64,000 bases of DNA from Candidatus Nitrospira allomarina. Lineage in GTDB: Bacteria; Nitrospirota; Nitrospiria; Nitrospirales; UBA8639. Both the position numbers and the translations under genes were made by a program. The notes beneath the pieces were generated by a model. It was not told the DNA's origin. It worked only from the letters and a program-made list of their open reading frames with translations, and made no database searches. Location: NCBI RefSeq assembly GCF_032050975.1, contig NZ_CP116967.1, forward strand, positions 3,593,001 through 3,657,000. Direction: 5' to 3'. Within the stretch, counting starts at the first letter, position 1. Every line of letters begins with the position of its first letter. Below, piece by piece: positions 18,630-28,033 of the stretch.

Positions 18630-19721
18630 TCAAAGCTGATTGAAATCCTGATATTTGTGGACGACGCTTACCACATCCCGTAGTTTCTTCATCTCCGGGG
18701 AGTTATCGTAAATCAACCACAGTCGGTCTTGGAGATTGCCAATGAGTGCGACCGTTGGTCTATGGTGAATGGACCCAACTCCCCACACAACCTCAGTGAG
18801 CACCGGAAATTCAATATCAGAAGAAGACCGAATTTTCGACGTGGCGTTGGACAGATACGTCAGCAGAATCGTCATCACCTCCAGATCCCCTTCGGATCGC
18901 AAAATCCGTCCCAATCCCTTGGCTGCCGCCGCTCGAATCGAGACCGGTCTGTCCTGGCTTTCGAACAACCCTTGCAGGTGCGGGACGACGTCGAGTCCAA
19001 GACCGGAAATGGCAGCAATGGCTTGTTCCGGAGCCTGCCCCTGTTCAACTTCTTTCAGGAGATACGGAAGGGCTTCGGGATCCGGGAACTGACGGAGCAA
19101 ATCAAGAATAATCAATTGACGGGTTTGGGACGTCTCGGGATTGGTCAGCACGGACACCAGTCGATGGGTTTGCCCCCATTCACTGAGGAGCATAACCGGA
19201 AAATCAAACCGTTCAAGTTCCCGGGTGAGTTGCTCAAAAACAGCAACTCCGGAGTCTACGTCCTGCGCCTCGCGCAGAATACGAGAATCCTGCTCCATCG
19301 AGGGGTGTACTTCTTTGTGCCAACTCAGGTCCCTCCCCTCAAGGAGATACGATAATTGGCAGGCCGGGCCATGCCAGAGTCGATCGGGGGTATGGGTCAA
19401 CTCATTATCTCCGCCAAAGCGAGCGACGCTTTGTTGGTGTTTACGCTCTTCGCAGATGATGTGGAATTCCACATCATGGGGTTGAGTGGCATCCGTGACC
19501 ACCTGAAATCCCAGCTCCTCGAATCGCCGCTGAACCACCTGGAGGATAAGCTCGGGCGAGATAAAACCCTTTTCGGTCAGTGCCAGGGCGGAAACCCGGA
19601 TGGTTTGAATGCGGGAGAGCTGAGCTTTTTGTTCAGGTGTGAAAGAGGCGCGGCGGGCCACACTGTCCGTCGGAAAAATAAGCGCCAGAAGGATAACGAG
19701 ATGCACCACTATTCCCATCAT
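18630..19721 (-). CDS. Secreted HEAT-repeat-like protein of unknown function
   Basis: A 363-aa exported protein. The ATG at 19721 follows AAAGGGAG and gives a signal peptide (GIVVHLVILLALIFPTDSVA). The first half has a strand-helix pattern (RRFEELGFQVVTDATQPHDVEFHIICEE) that recalls small alpha/beta domains in periplasmic lipoproteins. From residue 190 there are alpha-helical repeats of HEAT type (DPEALPYLLKEVEQGQ, DVVPHLQGLFESQDRPVSIRAAAAKGLGRIL), which usually bind proteins. No pathway can be assigned. Confidence 0.72.
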   Translation of the reverse strand: MMGIVVHLVILLALIFPTDSVARRASFTPEQKAQLSRIQTIRVSALALTEKGFISPELILQVVQRRFEELGFQVVTDATQPHDVEFHIICEERKHQQSVARFGGDNELTHTPDRLWHGPACQLSYLLEGRDLSWHKEVHPSMEQDSRILREAQDVDSGVAVFEQLTRELERFDFPVMLLSEWGQTHRLVSVLTNPETSQTRQLIILDLLRQFPDPEALPYLLKEVEQGQAPEQAIAAISGLGLDVVPHLQGLFESQDRPVSIRAAAAKGLGRILRSEGDLEVMTILLTYLSNATSKIRSSSDIEFPVLTEVVWGVGSIHHRPTVALIGNLQDRLWLIYDNSPEMKKLRDVVSVVHKYQDFNQL

Positions 19722-19936
19722 GGCAATCTCCCTTTTGAGCAAGAGTACCAGAGATTAATGGAACCGCAACCCTCTTTTCTGGAGAAAGAGGAATTTTATG
19801 AAAAAAGATTAGTTGTTCACAAGGGGAATGGGAACTGGCATCTCCTCCTCTTATTGCAACCGGGCTGGCAAGCCAAAAGACTTCCTTCGCGAAGTTTCCG
19901 GTCATACACACATCAGGACCACTGGCGAAGCTCTCG

Positions 19937-20992
19937 TTATGAGGGGGTGTCTGTTATCGATGCCATATCGATGACAAAACGAAAACGGACGTCCCCCCGA
20001 AGGACGCGTTCATAGGCTTCATTTATTTGATTGATGGGAATGACCTCCACATCGGAAGTGATCCCATGCTCCCCGCAAAAATTCAGCATTTCCTGTGTCT
20101 CACGAATCCCGCCAATCAGGGAACCCACCAGACGCCGTCGCCGCATAATAAGCGCAAAGGCCTCAACGGAGAGGGGTTCGCTCGGCGCACCGACCATAAT
20201 GTACGTTCCATCAGTTTTAAGCAGCCCCAGATAGGCATTGAAATCATGGGTCCCAGAGACCGTATCAATCACAAAATCAAACTGACGGGCCAAACGCGTC
20301 AAGGTCCCTTCCTGCGAAGTCGCCGCAAACCCTGCCGCCCCAAGACGCTCAGCTTCCCCCCGCTTCAGGTCCGTGCGGCTCAAGACGGTGACCTCCGCCC
20401 CAAAGGCCCTACCAAATTTAACGGCCATGTGACCGAGCCCCCCGAGCCCCACCACAGCAAGCATATGGCCTTTCCCTATGCCCCACTGTCGCAAAGGAGA
20501 GTACGTGGTAATTCCGGCACACAACAGGGGGGCGACTCCTGCCGGCGGAAGAGAGTGAGGAATCTTGAGCACATAGGATTCATGCACCACGATTTCGCTG
20601 GAGTACCCGCCATAAGTCGGCCGGCCATCTTTGTCGAGACCGTTGTAGGTCAGGATCATACCCGCTTCACAATATTGCTCTAAGCCACGGGTACATGATG
20701 AACAGGTGCGACATGAATCGACAAAACATCCGACTCCGACCGTCTCTCCTTCACTCACCTTCTGAACACCTGCCCCCACCCTGGTCACCGTACCAACTAT
20801 CTCATGCCCGGGGACCAGAGGAAAGATGGACCCACCCCATTCGTCTCGCGCCTGATGAATGTCGGAGTGGCAGACTCCGCAATACACGATTTTGATCAGA
20901 ACGTCATTCGACCCGACCGGTCGCCGGTCAAAGCTGAACGGTTCGAGCAAGGCCCCGGCTTGCAACGCGGCATAGGCTTTGGTTGCGCCCAT
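19937..20992 (-). CDS. Zinc-dependent NAD(P) alcohol dehydrogenase, cinnamyl-alcohol-dehydrogenase-like
   Basis: A medium-chain dehydrogenase/reductase of 351 aa that interconverts alcohols and aldehydes. Catalytic zinc ligands are Cys41 (GVCHSD) and His63 with Glu64 (PGHE). The structural zinc lobe has the four cysteines of CRTCSSCTRGLEQYC. The nucleotide site is VVGLGGLGHMAVKFG, and the SRTDLKRGEAERLGA segment fits NADP preference as in the YahK/CAD group. An AAGGAG site sets ATG 20992. It follows the CBS-domain gene by 50 bases on the same strand. Confidence 0.92.
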   Translation of the reverse strand: MGATKAYAALQAGALLEPFSFDRRPVGSNDVLIKIVYCGVCHSDIHQARDEWGGSIFPLVPGHEIVGTVTRVGAGVQKVSEGETVGVGCFVDSCRTCSSCTRGLEQYCEAGMILTYNGLDKDGRPTYGGYSSEIVVHESYVLKIPHSLPPAGVAPLLCAGITTYSPLRQWGIGKGHMLAVVGLGGLGHMAVKFGRAFGAEVTVLSRTDLKRGEAERLGAAGFAATSQEGTLTRLARQFDFVIDTVSGTHDFNAYLGLLKTDGTYIMVGAPSEPLSVEAFALIMRRRRLVGSLIGGIRETQEMLNFCGEHGITSDVEVIPINQINEAYERVLRGDVRFRFVIDMASITDTPS

Positions 20993-21042
20993 CGATGCGC
21001 TCCTTAAATTAAACAATTCAATCCGGCCATGGGTGAAGAGCC

Positions 21043-21891
21043 CTATGATTGCTGATTGAGAAATCTGGGGCGATCCCTGACGGAAATCATGCGCATCAGA
21101 TCCCTGACAGACAAAATTCCCACGATCGCATGGTTTTCCGTAATGGGCAAATGCCGAATATTTTTTTCGGCCATAAGATCGCTGGCATCATGCACGGTGC
21201 GGTTGATATCAATATCGATCAGCGCTTGCGTCATCACGGAGCCCGCCCTGGCCTGAGTCAGATCCCGGTTCTGAGCCATGCCTTTGTAGATCAGATCTCG
21301 CTCCGTGACAATCCCCACCATCTCTCCAGCCTGCGTCACCATGAGGGCCCCGATCCGCTTGTCGGTCATACGCTGGGCGACGGTGATGAGTGTCGCTTCC
21401 CGATCGATCGTTTCAATGTCACGCCGCATCAGCACACTGAGCGGCCGGTACACATCATCAAGATCCCGGATCGGCCCCTTCTCAGCATACACAAAATGTT
21501 TCACCAGGTCGCGAACGGATATCAGCCCGACAACGGCTTCCCCTTCTGTCACACAAAGATGCCGAATGCCATGCTTCTCCATGAAATGGCTGGCATCCAG
21601 CATCGTTCGATCAGAGGGAATGGAGAGTAACGGGCTTGCCATAATCTGCCCCACATTCGTTCCGGCCGCATTCAGATCTTTGGCGATGACCAGGCGGATA
21701 AGATCGGTCTCTGAAATGAGCCCGATAATTTTTGTTCTCTGAGATTCCTGCCCTGCCGGATGGACAACGAGACTCCCAATCCGTCGTGCCGCCATGAGAC
21801 TTACCGCATTCAGCACAGAGGTGTCTTCGCTCACCCCTTGAAGGGCGCGCTGCATATAATGCCCAATGGTTTCCTTAAAATCGACGCTCAT
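21043..21891 (-). CDS. Protein with four CBS domains
   Basis: A 282-aa protein made only of two CBS pairs (Bateman modules). Repeats begin near residues 10, 80, 150 and 220, each with the pattern seen in DASHFMEKHGIRHLCVTEGEAVVGLISVRDLV. Such modules bind adenine nucleotides or S-adenosylmethionine and regulate partners. No enzyme domain is fused. It lies upstream of the alcohol dehydrogenase and downstream of the H1-like gene on the same strand, so co-expression is likely; the target is unknown. Confidence 0.9.
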   Translation of the reverse strand: MSVDFKETIGHYMQRALQGVSEDTSVLNAVSLMAARRIGSLVVHPAGQESQRTKIIGLISETDLIRLVIAKDLNAAGTNVGQIMASPLLSIPSDRTMLDASHFMEKHGIRHLCVTEGEAVVGLISVRDLVKHFVYAEKGPIRDLDDVYRPLSVLMRRDIETIDREATLITVAQRMTDKRIGALMVTQAGEMVGIVTERDLIYKGMAQNRDLTQARAGSVMTQALIDIDINRTVHDASDLMAEKNIRHLPITENHAIVGILSVRDLMRMISVRDRPRFLNQQS

Positions 21892-21975
21892 AACCTTCCC
21901 TTCTTCCTCAAGGGGTGAAAATCCCCCATGCCACTCTTTCCCATTCGATCCTGATCCCTGGCCCGGGCATTCCGA

Positions 21976-22353
21976 TCACGTACGTTCCTGTTCCTGAATA
22001 AATTGTCGAGCGTTGGTGAGTTCCTCATACAGGCACAGTTGATTTTTCACCAGGAGATGCTCAATTGCGGCAATCCGGAACATAACTTCAGGGAGCATGA
22101 TATCGAGGCGTTCAGTGAGAGACTCAATCGTTTTGGCCATGCCTCCCGGTGCACGAGCCCCCCCCACACGTTGAGGCCGCGTTGATTTCCTGGAGGCGAT
22201 CCCCTTTTTTCGAGAGGCGGTCCCTTTCTTGGAGGAGACCGGTCCTTTCTTGGAGGAGGCTGGTCCTTTTTTACGAGAAGGCGTCTGCTTTTTCTTCGAG
22301 GTAGGAGTGCGTTTCTGAGGTGCTTGACGGATCGACTTCTTTGTTACGGCCAT
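21976..22353 (-). CDS. Histone H1/AlgP-like Lys-rich protein
   Basis: A 125-aa protein. Residues about 3-62 are a low-complexity basic region built on short repeats (SSKKGP, SRKKG, PSRKKGP), like bacterial H1-type or AlgP tails that bind DNA. The C-terminal half is predicted helical (MAKTIESLTERLDIMLPEVMFRIAAIEHLL) and may oligomerise. GGAGGG four bases before ATG 22353 sets the start. The repeats could vary in number by slippage. The role is probably nucleoid-associated; this is inference from composition. Confidence 0.75.
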   Translation of the reverse strand: MAVTKKSIRQAPQKRTPTSKKKQTPSRKKGPASSKKGPVSSKKGTASRKKGIASRKSTRPQRVGGARAPGGMAKTIESLTERLDIMLPEVMFRIAAIEHLLVKNQLCLYEELTNARQFIQEQERT

Positions 22354-22476
22354 ACTACCCTCCAATTGACCAATAATAAATCTCCCAACGAACAACCGGT
22401 CACAGAGATTTGCGTCCTTTTGTCCACGAATACGCTGAACGACTATACACCACCATGTCAGATTTTTTCGAGCACA

Positions 22477-22645
22477 CTAGGAGCCAGTCGGACTTGGGGG
22501 ATCGAGAGCGAAAAAGCGGCTGAGCGAGGCCAGATATTGACGATTTCGCCGGCCCATAGTAAGACTATGGTCCAAGAAAGCGGTGAAATATGGACCGCTT
22601 AAACGCTTTTGGAGCCGATTCATCCTCAGTCCGACAGCCTCCTAG
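22477..22645. repeat. MITE-like element with terminal inverted repeats
   Basis: A 169-bp non-coding block is bounded by imperfect inverted ends (CTAGGAGCCAGTCGGACT at the left, AGTCCGACAGCCTCCTAG at the right). Inside are two further hairpins: CCATAGT/ACTATGG around AAG at 22554-22570, and AAGCGG/CCGCTT at 22578-22600. No ORF is inside. This is the layout of a small non-autonomous transposable element or REP-type unit. It sits just upstream of the H1-like gene. Confidence 0.65.
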
Positions 22646-22687
22646 GCTTCCATTGACATGAACAGGGCCATGGCCTGTTCTACCTGG

Positions 22688-23242
22688 TCACTTCAGGATT
22701 TTCAACTCTTTCTCGATGTTGCCCTGACATTTCGTGCAAATCCCATGCGTCAGGGAAGGCACAACCTTGCTGCCAAGAAGATCAAGATAATTCACCACCT
22801 CCTCCAACTCGACCCATCCCTGGTTCGGGAGACGGACTTTCATACACCAACTACAGATCGTCAGAAAGGGCTCTCCTCTCTGTACATCGGGATCGAGGAA
22901 CAATACAGGGTCTCGTGGAACCACACGGATGGGGTGAGTCGAGAACATCAGTTCGTCCTCCTGAAGAGGAGACACCATGAGTTGAAAATACCGGCGACAT
23001 ACCGGGGAATCGCAGCGAAACTTGAAAACCGCGGCTTGCTGCTTCTTTCTCACGACTTTAAAAATGTGGCGGTATATCTGACGGAGTTCTTCTCCTTCAA
23101 TGAAATCCCAGAGAGACTTTCCAATGACATACGCGCGATTCAGATGCCCTCCGGCATTTTGGCAGGCAAACTGTAACCAACCCTCATTGATAAACCGAAT
23201 GCAATCGGCTTTATCGATGCTATATTGAATCGACGTGTGCAT
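22688..23242 (-). CDS. PAS-like sensor-type protein with C-terminal Cys motifs
   Basis: A 184-aa cytoplasmic protein. The first part resembles a PAS sensor fold (INEGWLQFACQNAGG, GKSLWDFIEGEELRQIYRHIF, FRCDSPVCRRYFQLMVSPL). The C-terminal part carries two Cys motifs (ICSWCMKVR and GICTKC) that could bind zinc or another metal. No kinase, cyclase or DNA-binding domain is fused, so it would work through a partner. CGGAGG sits seven bases before ATG 23242. I do not know a named function. Confidence 0.65.
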   Translation of the reverse strand: MHTSIQYSIDKADCIRFINEGWLQFACQNAGGHLNRAYVIGKSLWDFIEGEELRQIYRHIFKVVRKKQQAAVFKFRCDSPVCRRYFQLMVSPLQEDELMFSTHPIRVVPRDPVLFLDPDVQRGEPFLTICSWCMKVRLPNQGWVELEEVVNYLDLLGSKVVPSLTHGICTKCQGNIEKELKILK

Positions 23243-23480
23243 GGTGGACCTCCGGGTGGGAGAGGGCCTCCCACTACAATCGTGAAGGAGGGGTCATCAT
23301 ACGCCAAATGGGAAAGCAGTTCAAAATCGTTCTAAAAGCCCAGGCCCAGGGGTTTCAGGACACTCAACACCAGACCCATTCCGCCGTTCGTGTTCCCTTC
23401 TTCTGGAAGAGATTTATTCATTCTTGCTAGAGTGCGTCAGGGCTCCGCTGTGTGCGTCATCTATTATGAGGAGGGGCTGA

Positions 23481-24452
23481 ATGAAATATGTCCATCTTGG
23501 TCGATCCGGGTTGAAAGTCAGCCGGTTGTGTCTGGGCACGATGAATTTCGGACCGGAAACCACAGAAGCCGACAGCGGAACCATCATGGATACCGCACTG
23601 GAACTCGGCATTAATTTTTTCGATACCGCAAACGTGTATGGCTGGGAAGTGGGGGAAGGCATTACCGAACAGATCATCGGTCGTTGGTTTGCGCAAGGAG
23701 GCCAACGCCGGGAAAGAGTCGTCCTGGCCACCAAAGTGTTCGGGCGAATGGGAGACTGGCCCAACCAATCCCGTTTGTCCGCACTCCATATCAAGCGCGC
23801 CTGTGAAGCCAGTTTGCGCCGGCTCCAAACCGATTATATCGACCTGTATCAGATGCACCATATTGACCGGCATTCGCCATGGGAGGAAATCTGGCAGGCC
23901 ATGGAACAACTCATGCGCGAGGGGAAAATCTTATACGTGGGGAGTAGTAACTTTGCGGGGTGGCATCTGGCGCAAGCACAGGAAATGGCCAGGCACCGGA
24001 ATTTCCTGGGACTGGTGGCGAAGCAAAGTTTGTACAACTTAAATGACCGCATGATTGAGCTGGAGGTCATTCCGGCCTGTGAAGCGTACGGCATTGGCTT
24101 AATTCCCTGGAGTCCGGTCGCCCGCGGCCTCCTGGCCGGGGCGCTTGAACCCGCGACCAGCGGACGGCGGGCCGATGAGGATCTGCGAAAGAACGTGGAA
24201 AAATTCCGGCCACGGTTGGAAGCCTACGAAGCGCTGTGCCGGGAAGTAGGCGAAACGCCTGCCCATATCGCCATGGCATGGCTGCTTCATCAACCAGCCG
24301 TCACGGCACCCATCATCGGGCCCCGAACTCTGGATCAGTTACAGGGCGCCATGCGCACCTTCGACATCACACTTTCCAAAGAGGTGTTGAAAAAATTGGA
24401 TACCATTTTCCCCGGACCAGGAGGCCCCGCACCCGAAGCTTACGCCTGGTGA
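23481..24452 (+). CDS. Aldo/keto reductase
   Basis: A 323-aa NADPH-dependent (beta/alpha)8 oxidoreductase. The catalytic tetrad is visible as Asp48 and Tyr53 (FFDTANVYG), Lys85 (LATKVFG) and the His of YQMHHID near residue 126. The NADPH-binding end shows PIIGPRTLDQLQG. It is of the Kv-beta/YghZ-like group, which reduces methylglyoxal and other aldehydes. A GAGGAGGGG site precedes ATG 23481. It has no operon partner. Confidence 0.92.
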   Translation: MKYVHLGRSGLKVSRLCLGTMNFGPETTEADSGTIMDTALELGINFFDTANVYGWEVGEGITEQIIGRWFAQGGQRRERVVLATKVFGRMGDWPNQSRLSALHIKRACEASLRRLQTDYIDLYQMHHIDRHSPWEEIWQAMEQLMREGKILYVGSSNFAGWHLAQAQEMARHRNFLGLVAKQSLYNLNDRMIELEVIPACEAYGIGLIPWSPVARGLLAGALEPATSGRRADEDLRKNVEKFRPRLEAYEALCREVGETPAHIAMAWLLHQPAVTAPIIGPRTLDQLQGAMRTFDITLSKEVLKKLDTIFPGPGGPAPEAYAW

Positions 24453-24709
24453 GACCCCTCGCCGGGTGTCAAATATTTGCAACTTGTGTACAAAGGGATA
24501 AAGCATCGACAAAATATTGACGGGTGCGTTGACCCCACGCCGGCCTCACCACCATTCGAATTGCTTACAACTCAACAGGTTGACCTCCCCTGAATCACAA
24601 CCAACCGTTCACGTCATCTTTGGCATACCAGTTGCTCTAAAGAACAAAGAGGAAGTCCACTCACAACCAGGTGGAGTCGGGCTCAGGGCCTCAAGCCAAG
24701 GAGGATGTC

Positions 24710-25114
24710 ATGCGAACGACCATCCCCATTCACGCATTCACTATCGTTTTAGCCCTTATTCTCTTTGGAGGAGAAATCGCCACAGCGGAAATGCCGCCAC
24801 CTGAACCGGATGAGGCCTATCTGGTCGACGAAGATATCAATATTGTCACCGGCCTCTACATTCGAGAATATTCCCTCCGCAAAGACGGCATCGTGGATTA
24901 CAAAACCGCCCGCCAAATTCTCATCTCGGAATATAATGAACATTGGAATTCGGTTGTCGAAACCAAAGAATGGCCGTTATTCTACTGGCATGATGTGAAC
25001 CGGGACGGACATTGGACCATGTATGTCGACCGAAAGGTCAAAGGCTGCACCTGCGATATCGTCCCCTATGAAGTGAAGACGGAGGACGCGATGGCACAAA
25101 AAGATCCTTTTTAA
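24710..25114 (+). CDS. Secreted hypothetical protein with EF-hand-like loop
   Basis: A 134-aa exported protein. AAGGAGG lies five bases before ATG 24710. The signal peptide ends near GGEIATAE. The mature part is rich in D, E, W and Y. The segment DVNRDGHWTMYVD matches the DxNxDG pattern of a calcium-binding EF-hand or dockerin loop, but only one such loop is present and no flanking pair can be seen. Two Cys in KGCTCD could form a disulfide or bind metal. I do not recognise the family. Confidence 0.62.
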   Translation: MRTTIPIHAFTIVLALILFGGEIATAEMPPPEPDEAYLVDEDINIVTGLYIREYSLRKDGIVDYKTARQILISEYNEHWNSVVETKEWPLFYWHDVNRDGHWTMYVDRKVKGCTCDIVPYEVKTEDAMAQKDPF

Positions 25115-25171
25115 CTAGGAAAGTTTTAAATAAGCGCCTTGGCCGTATTCACATACCTCTCTGTACGCTCC

Positions 25172-25236
25172 GCCCGTCCAAGCGGCGGCGGCCTTTCCTT
25201 TGAGGAGCCTCAGGACAGGGCTAGACGGGCCTTTTT
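25172..25236 (+). terminator. Possible terminator with long loop
   Basis: GCCCGTC (25172-25178) pairs with GACGGGC (25224-25230), followed directly by CTTTTT. The 45-base loop is itself GC-rich. It lies 58 bases after the secreted protein gene. The rest of 25115-25560 shows no gene; a GTTCAACAGCCTGTTAGA fragment near 25307 looks like the end of a small repeat. Confidence 0.45.
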
Positions 25237-25560
25237 GAACATCCTGCTTCGCTCAAAGAAGATCGTAAAATTCTGAATCCCCATAAGCTCTCAGAAGAAC
25301 TTTGAGGTTCAACAGCCTGTTAGACACTTGCGCGACTCGACCCAACACAACCCGGTGCTCCACAGGACCAGGTGCCACGCTCCCTCCCCTTCTCCTGAAA
25401 ATCGACATGCTTCCTGCTTCCCTGCACAGCAAACGAATCGCCGGTTGACCGGTGAATGAATTCGCCATCGTGGCGAAGTACACTCTTGGTCCGGTTTCTT
25501 GCTAATCTAATAAAAGATCCATCGACTAGTTCTGTAGGGTTTCAAGGAAAGGAGACATTC

Positions 25561-25824
25561 ATGGGGCATTCATTAGAACAGCTGCAAAAGATTGCCGATG
25601 ATCTAAAACGCCAACGTGACGAGCTTCAGGTAAAATTACACCTGGCCAAAGCGGATGCGCGTGATGAATGGGCGAAACTTGAAACACGGTGGGAAGACGT
25701 CAAGACCAAGATGGAAGCGGTTAAAAAAGAAGCGAGTCACACCACCGAATCCGTGTCCTCCGGGCTGGGACTGGTGCTGGATGAACTAAAAAAAGGCTAC
25801 GACAACATTCGCAAGACATTGTAA
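25561..25824 (+). CDS. Small coiled-coil protein
   Basis: An 87-aa soluble protein, almost entirely helical with heptad patterning (LEQLQKIADDLKRQRDELQVKL, WAKLETRWEDVKTKMEAVKKEA). AAAGGAG precedes ATG 25561. There is no membrane segment. Similar short coiled-coil proteins occur in other environmental bacteria without known function. It is probably its own transcript, 120 bases before deoC. Confidence 0.65.
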   Translation: MGHSLEQLQKIADDLKRQRDELQVKLHLAKADARDEWAKLETRWEDVKTKMEAVKKEASHTTESVSSGLGLVLDELKKGYDNIRKTL

Positions 25825-25944
25825 TCCGTGCCCTATCAGCGCATCTTTGATGTCTGATCCGGGTACCAATACGACACGGTCAGGTCATAGGAATTTTCGA
25901 AGGGAATATCGCAACCTCTCGAACCACTCATCGGAGCCTGCAGG

Positions 25945-26619
25945 ATGACCCGCGACGAATTCACTAAAATTATTGACCATACCGCGTTAAAACCCGACAC
26001 CACAAAAGATCAGATACGACAGCTCTGCGAAGAAGCCATGACGTTCGGCTTTGGGGCGGTCTGCGTCGCCCCGCTCTGGGTTCCGTTTGCCACGCGTTGC
26101 CTGACGGGATCTCCCGTCCGGATTGCCACGGTTATTGGCTTTCCTCACGGCAACACGCTTCCGGATGTGAAAGCCTACGAGGCCAAACTGGCCATTGAAG
26201 CCGGAGCGCATGAAGTAGATATGGTGATCCAGATTGGCTTGCTTCGAGCGGGCAATCATGGAGCCGTCCTGGACGATATTCAGGGCGTCATGAACGTCGC
26301 GCGTCGTGTCTCCCGATCAAAAATCCTGGTCAAGGTCATTCTGGAAACATCGCTCTTAAATAAGGAAGAACAACAAACAGGTTGCCAACTCGTGGAGAAG
26401 GCCGGAGCGGATTATGTGAAAACGTCGACCGGATTTACCGGTCGCCACGTCACTATTGAAGAGGTGGGGTTTTTGCGGAGTATTGTCGGAACACGGGTGG
26501 GCGTCAAGGCGGCCGGAGGCATCCGCGACCTGATCACTGCGGTGGCGTTGGTCAATGCCGGAGCGTCCCGCCTGGGGAGTTCCTCATCCGTGTCCATCAT
26601 GCACATGTGGCCGGGATAA
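25945..26619 (+). CDS. deoC: Deoxyribose-phosphate aldolase
   Basis: It splits 2-deoxyribose-5-phosphate into glyceraldehyde-3-phosphate and acetaldehyde in nucleoside salvage. The 224-aa protein has IDHTALKPDTT at the start, the proton-relay Asp in AHEVDMVI, the substrate Lys in KILVKVILETS and the Schiff-base Lys in DYVKTSTGF. A phosphate-binding GGIRD and an ASRLGSSSS end follow. The length is normal. It is not with other deo genes. Confidence 0.95.
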   Translation: MTRDEFTKIIDHTALKPDTTKDQIRQLCEEAMTFGFGAVCVAPLWVPFATRCLTGSPVRIATVIGFPHGNTLPDVKAYEAKLAIEAGAHEVDMVIQIGLLRAGNHGAVLDDIQGVMNVARRVSRSKILVKVILETSLLNKEEQQTGCQLVEKAGADYVKTSTGFTGRHVTIEEVGFLRSIVGTRVGVKAAGGIRDLITAVALVNAGASRLGSSSSVSIMHMWPG

Positions 26620-26770
26620 ATTTTACCTTCCTTAAAAATTTTCTCTCCCTCTCCTCGACATTATTATAGATAGTCATTCCAATAAACTTCCGCTGTGTTC
26701 GGAGCAAAGTCATGCCTGCTTCCACCCACATCTTACTTACTGAAAATGATGTGAATCGTTGGATAGAATG

Positions 26771-27004
26771 CCGGGTTTCGGCCCGGCAGCCGAAGTCCTT
26801 TTGTTTCGGCAAAAGGACCCAAAACCATTGACGCCCCGCCTGGCCTCATTGAAGAGGAGGGACGCCAACCTTTAGAAGAGCGGACCAACTCGCTCTGCTC
26901 AAACAAGGTCCGCTAAATGCGAAGAGCGTCCCTCCCTAGGGCCAGCCGGCAGGCGTCGGATTAACGGTTCGCCTGGTGATTTGGGCGTCAGCCCGGTTGG
27001 CCGG
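26771..27004 (-). repeat. Three-hairpin repeat, subfamily A plus half of B (locus 1)
   Basis: In minus orientation the order is a half B unit (26966-27004), long hairpin H1 of type A (GACGCC...GGCGTC ends, 26830-26957), H2 (arms around TTTTGCCGAAACAAAA, 26795-26818) and H3 (CCGGG/CCCGG around CCGAAA, 26771-26786). This is the only copy outside the 38-59 kb cluster. No coding sequence is interrupted. The rest of 26620-27240 shows no gene. Confidence 0.8.
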
Positions 27005-27240
27005 CAACGAACGATGGTGCTTCACCCAACCAGCCAAATTTCGGAATTTATTTGAAATGACCATAAAATAGGGGGGATTCCTTCCTTGCCTTTTCCATTC
27101 ATCAATTCCGCCAGTCGTAAGCGGGAAGTTATGGTTCCAGGCCGTCTCTTTCGTTTCACGTACCCGAGCTTTCCGACTGCCGGCCAGGCGTGCTATCGTC
27201 TCGCCCTCCTGAATGTGTTGACAACAATCTTGAGTCGCCC

Positions 27241-27837
27241 ATGAAAACCGAAGCCACATCTGAAATGGGGAAAGAGGCCCAACATCCCCCCCTCTTGGAT
27301 GAGGTGATGAAGCAGTTAACGGATCATCGCCAGGCCTTTCACGCCTTTCTGACCCGCCGTCTGGGTAATCCGGCCTTTGCCGAAGACCTCCTGCAACAAT
27401 GCTTCATGAAAGCCATGGCCCATTTCCATTCCATCAAAAAGATGGACCGGATCGTCCCCTGGTTCTATCAAATCCTTCGCCATGCGTTGATTGATTATTA
27501 TCGAAGCAAAGAAACGGACACCAAGCGGTTTCAAGCCTTTCTGGTTGAGACCGAGACACTGGGCACCCATCAGGTCCCTTCGCTGGATGAACTGCAACCG
27601 ACGATTTGTGCCTGTCTGGATCGTCTCGTGTTGACCCTCAAACCTGAATATGCCGACATCATTCGCCGGATCGATTTGTCCGGAGAATCGTTGCAATCCG
27701 TCGCCAGGGAGTTACACATCACCACCAATAACCTCACGGTCCGGTTACACCGAGCGCGCCAGGCCTTGCGCAAGTCCCTGGAAGATTCCTGCGGGATTTG
27801 CAGCAAGCATGGGTGCTTGAATTGCACCTGCGAATAA
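27241..27837 (+). CDS. ECF sigma factor with Cys-rich C-terminal tail (CorE-like)
   Basis: A 198-aa extracytoplasmic-function sigma factor. Region 2 is visible as FAEDLLQQCFMKAMAHF and the RHALIDYYR stretch; region 4 as SLQSVARELHITTNNLTVRLHRARQALR. The last 15 residues form a metal-site-like tail with Cys184, Cys187, His190, Cys192, Cys195 and Cys197. This recalls CorE of Myxococcus xanthus, where a Cys-rich tail senses copper and replaces an anti-sigma factor. No anti-sigma gene is adjacent. CopZ, a small membrane protein and CopA follow, which supports control of copper export. ATG 27241 begins the conserved protein. Confidence 0.85.
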   Translation: MKTEATSEMGKEAQHPPLLDEVMKQLTDHRQAFHAFLTRRLGNPAFAEDLLQQCFMKAMAHFHSIKKMDRIVPWFYQILRHALIDYYRSKETDTKRFQAFLVETETLGTHQVPSLDELQPTICACLDRLVLTLKPEYADIIRRIDLSGESLQSVARELHITTNNLTVRLHRARQALRKSLEDSCGICSKHGCLNCTCE

Positions 27838-27928
27838 GCCCCAACTCCCCTTCTCCCTACATCTCCCACATCTTCTTCCTCCTTTTTGCTCAATTTTCTT
27901 CCCGTTCCAGTTTTAAATAATCCCTCGC

Positions 27929-27969
27929 TGTAAGAATCAGGAAAGAGTTCCGTCTATATAAGCAGACGG
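27929..27969 (+). promoter_or_regulatory. Candidate ECF promoter and palindrome before copZ
   Basis: TGTAAG (27929-27934) and CGTCTA (27951-27956) are spaced by 16 bases, like a -35/-10 pair for an ECF sigma factor. The -10 element is also the left arm of a palindrome CCGTCT-N8-AGACGG (27950-27969). It lies 65-105 bases before the CopZ start. The palindrome could be an operator or early hairpin. Confidence 0.35.
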
Positions 27970-28033
27970 GCATGTCGGACACCGAACAGGACATGCACCA
28001 CACACAAACCAATTTCAACAGACGGAGGTTCCC

